From positions 1-6,576 of the forward strand of contig JAAKFX010000089.1 of NCBI GenBank assembly GCA_011064865.1: DNA of 6,576 nucleotides, in the 5' to 3' direction. A program made the translations under genes and the position numbers. The stretch is from Candidatus Anoxychlamydiales bacterium. GTDB taxonomy: Bacteria > Chlamydiota > Chlamydiia > Chlamydiales > SM23-39. Shown piece after piece: positions 1 to 5,245 of this stretch. The notes under the pieces are model-generated. The model saw nothing but the letters and a program-made list of their open reading frames with translations, had not been told where the DNA came from and did not search any database. Numbering within the stretch: position 1 is the stretch's first letter; each line of letters begins with the position of its first letter.

Positions 1-517
1 TTACAGCTCTTTGAGCTTGAGATGCATTATATCCCAGGTTCATGAGTGCTGCGATCGCATCAGATGCAACAGTAGAGTTTTTATCTGTTAAATTGCTATC
101 TGCAAACTTTTTATCTAATAATTTGAATTTATCTTTTAGTTCTACAATTAGCCTTTCAGCTGTTTTTTTGCCGATGCCGGGAACTTTGCTGATAAGTCTT
201 ATATCAGAGTTTGCGATAGCAGAGTACAGATTATCAATATCTAAATGACCTAAAAGTAAAATTGCTGTTTTAGCGCCAACACCAGAGACAGAAATTAAAA
301 GCTCAAATATAGCTCTTTGTAGTTTATTTAAAAAACCATAGAGAGTTTGAGAATCTTCTTTGACAATGTATGAAGTGTAGAGTGAGATATCTTCTTTATT
401 TAATAGATCTGAATATAAAGATGCTGGAACAATAACTTTATATCCTACTCCATTGACATCTATGATAACTTTTTGAGTGTCTACTTCTATTAATTTTCCT
501 TTTATATATTCATACAT
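1..517 (-). CDS. ruvA: Holliday junction branch migration protein RuvA (3' end cut by window edge)
   Basis: RuvA binds the four-way Holliday junction as a tetramer and loads the RuvB helicase for branch migration in recombinational repair. The reverse strand reads in one frame from the ATG at 517-515 to the window edge, giving 172 residues of a family that is usually about 200, so only the C-terminal part is missing. Visible parts are the N-terminal OB-fold (from MYEYIKGKLIEV, with VNGVGYKV at 21-28), a first helix-hairpin-helix (SVSGVGAKTA, 76-85) and a second one (KVPGIGKKTAERL, 111-123). A variable linker follows, then the start of domain III (about 150 onward, ALMNLGY), which contacts RuvB. 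The start overlaps the end of ruvC by 8 nt, and a GGGA about ten bases upstream can serve as ribosome binding site. The two genes are therefore probably cotranscribed and translationally coupled. ruvB is not in the window. The identification is secure from the paired GxG hairpins and the neighbour. Confidence 0.95.
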   Translation of the reverse strand, partial: MYEYIKGKLIEVDTQKVIIDVNGVGYKVIVPASLYSDLLNKEDISLYTSYIVKEDSQTLYGFLNKLQRAIFELLISVSGVGAKTAILLLGHLDIDNLYSAIANSDIRLISKVPGIGKKTAERLIVELKDKFKLLDKKFADSNLTDKNSTVASDAIAALMNLGYNASQAQRAV

Positions 518-1028
518 GTTTTATAGTCCCTATTTTTTCTAAAAAGTTTAATTTATTAGCATGACAGATAGCTAAAGCTAGAGCATCTGCAGCATCTTCT
601 GGTATTTTATCTAACTTAACATTTAATAGCATTTTTAGCATTGATTGAACTTGCTGTTTTGAAGCAGAGCCTTTTCCAACAACGGCAAGTTTAGCAGCTC
701 TTGGTGCATATTCATAGATAGGTACATTGTTTTTTTCAGCAGCGATGATAGCACAGCCTCTTGCCATTCCAAGTTTCATCGCACTTTGAATATTTTTTTG
801 AACGAATTGAGTCTCTACTGCAATATAATCTGGTTTGTATTTTTGGATGATTTTTTCAAGTGAATCAAAGATTATAAAATATCTTTTGGATAGCTCTAAA
901 TTATAAGGAGGACGAATGCAACCAAAATCTAGAGCTTCATGTAAATTACCTTGAACTCTTAAAATGCCGTATCCAGTAATTCTAGTGCCGGGATCTACCC
1001 CTAATATTATTGTTGATTTTTTTTGCAT
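510..1028 (-). CDS. ruvC: Crossover junction endodeoxyribonuclease RuvC
   Basis: RuvC is the dimeric Mg-dependent resolvase that nicks Holliday junctions symmetrically after RuvAB branch migration. The 172-residue product has the usual family length. The four acidic catalytic residues are all present: D12 in GVDPGT, E72 in AVETQF, and D145 and D148 in PEDAADAL. They match E. coli D7, E66, D138 and D141 in order and spacing. F75 sits where the junction-stacking Phe69 of E. coli lies, and K113 and K124 match the conserved basic residues. The ATG at 1028-1026 places the first beta strand (STIILGVDPG) correctly. It has only a weak GAGA ribosome binding site seven bases upstream. Codons 2-4 contain a run of eight A residues. 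ruvA follows with an 8-nt overlap. A sigma70-like promoter is proposed in the divergent intergenic region. The enzyme looks intact and active. Confidence 0.96.
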   Translation of the reverse strand: MQKKSTIILGVDPGTRITGYGILRVQGNLHEALDFGCIRPPYNLELSKRYFIIFDSLEKIIQKYKPDYIAVETQFVQKNIQSAMKLGMARGCAIIAAEKNNVPIYEYAPRAAKLAVVGKGSASKQQVQSMLKMLLNVKLDKIPEDAADALALAICHANKLNFLEKIGTIKHV

Positions 1029-1059
1029 ATAAAAATCTCATTTATTTTTTTTTACCATA

Positions 1060-1088
1060 AATCTACAAAAAGCGCTTTAATTTTTCAA
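1060..1088 (-). promoter_or_regulatory. Predicted sigma70-type promoter for ruvC-ruvA
   Basis: Read on the reverse strand, TTGAAA (1088-1083, 5 of 6 to consensus) is followed after exactly 17 bases by TAGATT (1065-1060, 4 of 6). Transcription would start near 1053, leaving a leader of about 25 nt before the ruvC ATG. Spacing and position are good, but in DNA this AT-rich such matches arise easily, so this remains a prediction. The spacer contains the 10-bp palindrome listed separately. Confidence 0.45.
1069..1078. repeat. 10-bp perfect palindrome AAAGCGCTTT in divergent intergenic region
   Basis: AAAGCGCTTT is its own reverse complement. It contains the only GC-rich core (AGCGCT) in the otherwise A/T-dominated 103-nt region between ruvC and waaF. 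It lies between the proposed -35 and -10 boxes of the ruvC promoter, a position where a repressor could act. No known operator consensus is recognised, and a 10-bp palindrome may be chance. Confidence 0.4.
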
Positions 1089-1107
1089 AAAACTTGCAAA
1101 TATGTAA

Positions 1108-1131
1108 TAATATTCATTAAAGGAAAAAAAT
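1108..1131 (+). promoter_or_regulatory. Leader of waaF-type gene: weak -10-like box and Shine-Dalgarno
   Basis: AAAGGA at 1119-1124 lies seven bases before the ATG at 1132 and is the clearest ribosome binding site in the window. It fixes the start, because the next Met (residue 13) falls inside the conserved VRMPNWIGD strand. Just upstream, TAATAT (1108-1113) resembles a -10 box, but no good -35 lies at 16-18 bases, so the promoter is uncertain while the ribosome binding site is well supported. Confidence 0.5.
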
Positions 1132-2166
1132 ATGTTAGATGTTGAGCCTAAAAATATAATAGTTCGTATGCCAAATTGGATAGGGGATTTGGTTATGGCA
1201 ACGCCAATTTTGTATGATCTTAAACAAAAGTTTCCAAATGCGACTATAACTGCGATGGCTCAAAAACCGCTTTGCAATCTTTTAAAAGAAGATAAAAATA
1301 TTAAGGAGCTTTTTTGTTTTAAAAGAGATAAAAATCTCTTTTTAAGAAGAAAAGAGAATAAAAATATTATCGAAAATTTAAGAGAAGGCAAATATGATTT
1401 AGGAGTTTTACTTACTAATTCATTTTCATCAGCGTGGCTTTTTTTTCAAGGTGAAGTTAAAAATGTTATTGGGTTTAAAAAAGATTTTAGATCTCTTTTA
1501 TTAAAAAAATCGATGCCTTATCCAAAAGAGAAAATTCATCAAGTTGAAAAATATAAAAAACTATTAAAATTTTTAGATATTGATATATCAAAGACAAAAC
1601 CAAAGCTGTATTTAAGTGAAGATGAAATTCAAAGAGCTAAACAGATCTTATATCAAAGAGGATATTCAGATCAAAATACTTTAATCGGAATAAATCCATC
1701 AGCTAAATATGGAATGGCTAAATGTTGGCCGATAGATAGATATAAAAAGGTAGTTGAAAAACTCATCGAAGATAAAAATAATTTTGTGGTTTTTATAGGG
1801 GACGCAGATACAAAAGATGAGATAGCTACTTTATGTATGGATATGCCTAAGCAAGTTATAAATTTAGTTGGAAAGACTGCTCTAAGAGAGCTTTTATCTA
1901 TTATTCATGAGTGTGATCTATTTTTAACAAATGATAGCGGTCCTATGCATATAGCAGCGGCTTTCGATATTGATCAAGTAGCCCTTTTTGGGTCTACAGA
2001 TGATATTTTAACAGGACCTTATAGTGAAAAAGCGATAGTTATTAATAAAAAAGTAAAATGTTCTCCCTGTTTTAAAAGAATATGTCCAATAGATTTTAGA
2101 TGTATGAATAAGATTACGGTAGAAGAAGTTTTAGAAAATATTTTTAAGATATTAAATAAAAAATAA
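1132..2166 (+). CDS. waaF: ADP-heptose:LPS heptosyltransferase II-type glycosyltransferase (GT9, WaaF-like)
   Basis: Members of this family transfer heptose from ADP-heptose to the inner core of lipopolysaccharide on the cytoplasmic face of the inner membrane. The 344 residues match the usual WaaF length and cover both Rossmann-like domains of a GT-B fold. The N-terminal signature VRMPNWIGDLVMATP (11-25) includes the expected catalytic-base aspartate D19. The inter-domain segment INPSAKYGMAKCWP (187-200) carries the conserved Lys (K197) before WP. LVGKTALRELL (245-255) and TNDSGPMHIAAA (266-277) form the donor phosphate site, and VALFGSTD (283-290) follows. Near the C terminus four cysteines (C310, C313, C318, C324) occur in a CxxCFKRxCP context that I recall from many WaaF proteins. 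No membrane segment is evident. The stop overlaps the next start by one base (TAATG), so the following glycosyltransferase fusion is probably translated from the same transcript. The WaaF subgroup is well supported. The exact acceptor is inferred. Confidence 0.88.
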   Translation: MLDVEPKNIIVRMPNWIGDLVMATPILYDLKQKFPNATITAMAQKPLCNLLKEDKNIKELFCFKRDKNLFLRRKENKNIIENLREGKYDLGVLLTNSFSSAWLFFQGEVKNVIGFKKDFRSLLLKKSMPYPKEKIHQVEKYKKLLKFLDIDISKTKPKLYLSEDEIQRAKQILYQRGYSDQNTLIGINPSAKYGMAKCWPIDRYKKVVEKLIEDKNNFVVFIGDADTKDEIATLCMDMPKQVINLVGKTALRELLSIIHECDLFLTNDSGPMHIAAAFDIDQVALFGSTDDILTGPYSEKAIVINKKVKCSPCFKRICPIDFRCMNKITVEEVLENIFKILNKK

Positions 2167-4211
2167 TGCTTAGAAAAATCAAAAGATATATCAAAAAAAA
2201 TCCTTTAGATGAGATTTTAAAAAAAGCTAAAAAAAATAATAAAAAAACTTTTCTTTTAGCTTGGAATAGAGCGCTCGGGGATATTTCTTTAGGGCTCTAT
2301 GCTGTAGTTTTTAAAATAAAAGAGCAAATTAAAGATGCAAAAATTACTTTTTTAATAAGAGAAGACTTATTTGAGGGTTTTGAGCTATTAGATGGAATCG
2401 ATTTTATAACAGTCTCTTTTTGGAGAAGATATATCCCATTTGATATTTATCATACGCTACATCTTTTGAATATCGATTCTAAAAAATATGATGTTATCAT
2501 CGATAAAGTCGATCCTAATTATTGGGTAAAATGGCAAATCTCAAATTTGATACCTAAACTTAGATGGAAAAATAAGTTTGATCTTTTAGCTGATAAATTT
2601 AAATTGCCAAAAAATAAAATATTAATAGCTGTGCAACCTACAATAGAGACTAAACACAGCCCATGGAGACAATATCCAAAAAAATATTTTGAAAAGCTTT
2701 TTTCAAAAGCTAACCGGGATATAATTTTTGTTTTACTCGGTATTGATAAAAAAGATAAATTTGATTTTCCAAATGTTATAGATCTTAGAGGAAAAACTAC
2801 TCTAATAGACGCTCTATCTATCATAAAAAATAGATGTAGCTATTTTATCTCTTTAGATTCTGGTATTTTATCTCTTTTTTATTTTTTAGATGTAAATTTT
2901 TCAATAAAACTCATCGCTCTTTGGGGATCAAAAGATGTTGGTGTGATAAAACAAAATGTAAAATCTCCAAATAAAGATCTTATGTACACACCTTTAATTT
3001 ATGAAAAGACTTTACATAATTTAAAACCTGAAAAACTTTTAAAAAATATTTATCCTTTGGATATTGAAAAGATTTTAAAAGAAAATAAACAAAAAGTTTT
3101 ATTAGAAAAATTTCAAAAGTTTAAAATTTCAAAAAAGAAAAAATTGATACATGAAATTTTTTCTATAGATAGAGATGTTTTAAAAAAACAAAAAGCATTT
3201 TTGTCAAAAATATTTTTGTCAAAAAGATCTATTGTTGAAAAAATACATCCGTTGAAAATTGCAAAAAAAGCAAAATTAAAAGATTTTAAAGTAGGCAAAA
3301 AGCTTATTGTAAAAAATAAAGTAGCTTTAATTATTTTAGCAGCAGGTCAAGGCTCTCGGCTTGGCTTTGATAAAGCTAAAGGCCTTTTTAAAATAGAAAA
3401 TAAAACTCTTTTTGAACACGTAATCGAAAAAATACAAATCAAACAAGAAACTCTTAAAGTAAAACTCTATTTTAGCATCATGACATCTCATCTAAATAAT
3501 GATGAGATTATTGAGTACTTCAAAGATAATAACTATTTTGGTTTTGATAAAGATCAAATCGATTTTTTTATGCAAGAAAAAGCCCCTTTTTTAGACGAAA
3601 ATGCAAATTGGCTTTTTAAAAATGACAAAATAGAAAAAACATCTAATGGTAATGGATCTATTTATAAAAGCTTTTGTGAATCTAATATCTATTTTAAATA
3701 CTCAACAAAAAATATCAAATATCTAAGTGTAGTTCCTATCGATAATCCTCTATTAGATCCATTCGATGAAAATTTTATAGGATTTCATAAAAGAGATAAA
3801 AATGAAATATCTATCAAATGTATGAAAAGAGAGACTTTAGATGAGAAAAAAGGCGCAATAGGAGAGAAAAATGGCAAAGTGCAAATTGTTGAATATATCA
3901 ACTTAGTAAATAATCAAAATTATAAATATTCAAATTCGGGAATATATTTGATAGATTTAAAATTTTTTAAAAAATTAAAAAATAAAAATTTAAAATATCA
4001 TTTTATCAAAAAAAGAGTTAAAAATAGCGAAGATATTTTTGCATATAAATCAGAGAGTTTTATATTTGATGGCTTTACGTATGCTAATAAAATAAATACT
4101 ATGTTAGATGACAAGCAAAATTTTTATGCACCTATTAAAGATAAAAAATCTTTAAAGTATGTAGAAAAATTACTCAGCCTTGAGAAAGCTAATCAAAATG
4201 TGTTAAAATAG
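2166..4211 (+). CDS. Fusion protein: divergent GT9 glycosyltransferase-like domain plus UAP1-type UDP-sugar pyrophosphorylase
   Basis: One uninterrupted frame of 681 residues joins two enzymes. Residues about 28-295 resemble family-9 heptosyltransferases: NRALGDI (34-40, D39 as the base candidate), SPWRQYP (165-171), LRGKTTLIDALSII (207-220), SLDSG (229-233) and LIALWGSKD (249-257). The usual DSGPMHIAAA is here DSGILSLFYF and the Lys of KxWP is R168, so donor use may be changed or lost. Residues about 303-681 match eukaryote-type UDP-N-acetylhexosamine pyrophosphorylase. They include a helical lead-in, LAAGQGSRLG (391-400, family LAGGQGTRLG), AKG (404-406, family PKG), IMTS (438-441), YFGF (457-460) and NGNGSIY (494-500). 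IDNPLLDPFDENFIGF (525-540), IVEY (574-577), HFIKK (612-616) and FIFDGF (632-637) complete the set. This half should make UDP-GlcNAc, UDP-GalNAc or UDP-Glc from UTP and sugar 1-phosphate; which one is not decided by sequence alone. The protein is Lys-rich with no membrane segment. It overlaps the preceding waaF-type stop by one base. Confidence 0.82.
   Translation: MLRKIKRYIKKNPLDEILKKAKKNNKKTFLLAWNRALGDISLGLYAVVFKIKEQIKDAKITFLIREDLFEGFELLDGIDFITVSFWRRYIPFDIYHTLHLLNIDSKKYDVIIDKVDPNYWVKWQISNLIPKLRWKNKFDLLADKFKLPKNKILIAVQPTIETKHSPWRQYPKKYFEKLFSKANRDIIFVLLGIDKKDKFDFPNVIDLRGKTTLIDALSIIKNRCSYFISLDSGILSLFYFLDVNFSIKLIALWGSKDVGVIKQNVKSPNKDLMYTPLIYEKTLHNLKPEKLLKNIYPLDIEKILKENKQKVLLEKFQKFKISKKKKLIHEIFSIDRDVLKKQKAFLSKIFLSKRSIVEKIHPLKIAKKAKLKDFKVGKKLIVKNKVALIILAAGQGSRLGFDKAKGLFKIENKTLFEHVIEKIQIKQETLKVKLYFSIMTSHLNNDEIIEYFKDNNYFGFDKDQIDFFMQEKAPFLDENANWLFKNDKIEKTSNGNGSIYKSFCESNIYFKYSTKNIKYLSVVPIDNPLLDPFDENFIGFHKRDKNEISIKCMKRETLDEKKGAIGEKNGKVQIVEYINLVNNQNYKYSNSGIYLIDLKFFKKLKNKNLKYHFIKKRVKNSEDIFAYKSESFIFDGFTYANKINTMLDDKQNFYAPIKDKKSLKYVEKLLSLEKANQNVLK
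3197..3225 (+). repeat. In-frame 15-bp tandem duplication (FLSKI/FLSKR)
   Basis: ATTTTTGTCAAAAA occurs at 3197-3210 and again at 3212-3225, a period of 15 bases. It encodes FLSKI-FLSKR (residues 345-354) in the helical segment ahead of the pyrophosphorylase nucleotide-binding loop. Each copy is itself nearly palindromic (TTTTTG-T-CAAAAA). The reading frame is kept. It looks like a slippage duplication. Confidence 0.75.
4180..4209 (+). promoter_or_regulatory. Predicted internal promoter for gpsA and the NAD(P)HX repair gene
   Basis: TTGAGA (4180-4185, 5 of 6 to the -35 consensus) lies 18 bases before TAAAAT (4204-4209, 5 of 6 to the -10 consensus). The -10 is preceded by TG at 4201-4202, making an extended TGnTAAAAT element. 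It sits in the last codons of the fusion gene, with transcription expected to begin near 4216, about 31 nt before the gpsA ATG. The combination is better than most chance matches but rests on sequence alone. Confidence 0.5.
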
Positions 4212-4215
4212 GTCC

Positions 4216-4229
4216 AATTAATATTAATT
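4216..4229. repeat. 14-bp perfect palindrome AATTAATATTAATT at predicted gpsA transcription start
   Basis: AATTAATATTAATT is fully self-complementary and occupies much of the 35-nt gap between the fusion gene and gpsA. It begins at the predicted transcription start, where a bound repressor would block initiation. An all-A/T palindrome can arise by chance in this background. It is too A/T-only to form a stable terminator hairpin and has no following T tract. Confidence 0.4.
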
Positions 4230-4246
4230 AGGTAAAAAAAAAAATT

Positions 4247-5245
4247 ATGAAAATCGGTTATTTAGGTGCCGGCACCTGGGGAACAGCTTTAGCTTCTATA
4301 TTAGCAAATAATGGTCACACAGTGATTGTTTGGGATCGCAATCCCAATACTATAAAAAGATTAAATGAGACGAGAAAACATCCGAAGCTACAAAATTATA
4401 CTATTTCAGAGAAAATTGTTTATACAGATAATCTATTAGATGCTGTAAAAGATGTAGATTTGATAGTTGAGAGTGTAACATCACTCGGGATAAGAAATGT
4501 ATTCACTCAAATTAAAAACTTAATAAAGTTAAATGTTCCTATCGTTATTACATCTAAAGGATTAGAGCAAAATACTCATCTTCTTTTTCCTGAAGTTTTG
4601 CAAGAGATATTTGGAATTGAAAATTCAAAATATATAGGTTGTCTTAGCGGTCCATCACATGCTGAAGAGGTTATAAAAAATCTACCGACATCTGTTGTTT
4701 CTTCATCTTATAGCGTAGAGACAATGAATTTAATTAGCGATGTTTTTACAAACCCAAGTTTTCGAGTCTATCCAAATCCTGATATTTTAGGAGTATCTTT
4801 TGGTGGAGCTATGAAAAATATTATAGCAATTGCTTGTGGGATATCAGATGGGCTGGGATTTGGAGATAATTCAAAAGCTGCTCTGATGACAAGAGGTCTT
4901 CATGAGATGAAAAAGCTCTGTCCTACAAAAGGTGGTAGAGCAGAGACTTTAAATGGTCTATCTGGAATGGGAGATCTATGCGTAACATGTTTATCCAAAT
5001 TTAGTAGAAATAATAGATTTGGACAGCTAATTGCAAAAGGATTGAATCTAAAACAGGCTAAAGAAGAAATTGGCATGGTTGTAGAGGGAGTATATAGCTG
5101 CGTTGCAGCTTTAGAGCTTGCAAGAAAATATAATATCGCAACTCCGATAACAGAAGCTGTTCATGCAGTTTTATATGATAATCTAAATCCTAAAAATGTT
5201 GTAAAACTATTAATGCAAAGAGAAATTAAAACGGAATTTAAGTGA
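4247..5245 (+). CDS. gpsA: NAD(P)-dependent glycerol-3-phosphate dehydrogenase GpsA
   Basis: GpsA reduces dihydroxyacetone phosphate to sn-glycerol 3-phosphate with NAD(P)H in the cytoplasm, supplying the backbone for phospholipids. The 332 residues are of normal length. The N-terminal Rossmann loop is GAGTWG (7-12). ITSKGLEQNT (101-110) carries the conserved K104. GPSHAEEV (135-142) and GGAMKN (186-191, catalytic K190) follow. SGMGDL (239-244), SRNNRFG (253-259, substrate-binding Arg-Asn) and VVEGVY (278-283) complete the C-terminal helical domain. The VTSLGIR block (77-83), where most bacteria have a VPS-type sequence, and the RVYPNPD block (173-179) resemble chlamydial GpsA as I remember it. 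The ATG is the only start that keeps the first beta strand. A possible AGG at 4230-4232 is 14 bases away, separated by a run of eleven A residues, so ribosome binding looks unusual. The stop overlaps the next start (GTGA). All key residues are present. Confidence 0.97.
   Translation: MKIGYLGAGTWGTALASILANNGHTVIVWDRNPNTIKRLNETRKHPKLQNYTISEKIVYTDNLLDAVKDVDLIVESVTSLGIRNVFTQIKNLIKLNVPIVITSKGLEQNTHLLFPEVLQEIFGIENSKYIGCLSGPSHAEEVIKNLPTSVVSSSYSVETMNLISDVFTNPSFRVYPNPDILGVSFGGAMKNIIAIACGISDGLGFGDNSKAALMTRGLHEMKKLCPTKGGRAETLNGLSGMGDLCVTCLSKFSRNNRFGQLIAKGLNLKQAKEEIGMVVEGVYSCVAALELARKYNIATPITEAVHAVLYDNLNPKNVVKLLMQREIKTEFK
4264..4277. repeat. 14-bp GC-rich palindrome AGGTGCCGGCACCT at the gpsA start
   Basis: This perfect palindrome begins 17 bases after the A of the gpsA start codon and encodes part of the nucleotide-binding loop GAGTW. 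In the mRNA it could fold into a five-pair stem with a CCGG loop inside the initiating ribosome's footprint. Its GGT GCC GGC ACC codons stand out in a gene that mostly uses A/T-ending codons. The palindrome is certain; a function is not. Confidence 0.5.

Noticed and set aside
42..248. 68-codon forward open frame
   Set aside because: It lies antisense inside ruvA, whose frame is supported by both helix-hairpin-helix motifs. The predicted product is low-complexity Ser/Leu-rich and matches nothing recognised.
1038..1058. Six-codon reverse mini-frame (MVKKNK) just upstream of ruvC, as a possible leader peptide
   Set aside because: The predicted transcription start (about 1053) falls inside it, it has no ribosome binding site, and it contains no attenuator structure.
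1094..1122. TTGCAA-based promoter for the waaF-type gene
   Set aside because: At 16-18 bases downstream there is no acceptable -10 (TTAAAG region), and it would overlap the ribosome binding site.
2519..2824. 101-codon reverse open frame
   Set aside because: It is antisense to the GT9-like half of the fusion gene, with no recognisable motif, and is easily explained by AT-rich codon usage on the other strand.
3113..3298. 61-codon reverse open frame
   Set aside because: It is the antisense shadow of the Lys-rich segment of the fusion gene; the Phe-rich product simply mirrors AAA/AAG codons.
3955..4025. Extremely A/T-rich stretch as a possible origin or nucleoid site
   Set aside because: It is coding in the UAP domain (SGIYLIDLKFF to HFIKK motifs) and simply reflects Lys, Asn, Phe and Leu codons.
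2166..4211. Two separate genes joined by a sequencing error
   Set aside because: The frame is continuous, the helical lead-in of the UAP half is present and in frame, and no stop, start with ribosome binding site or frame disturbance is visible near the junction.
4212..4246. Intrinsic terminator between the fusion gene and gpsA
   Set aside because: The only inverted repeat is all A/T, and the homopolymer that follows is A on the coding strand, not the T tract needed for rightward termination. No opposing gene ends here.
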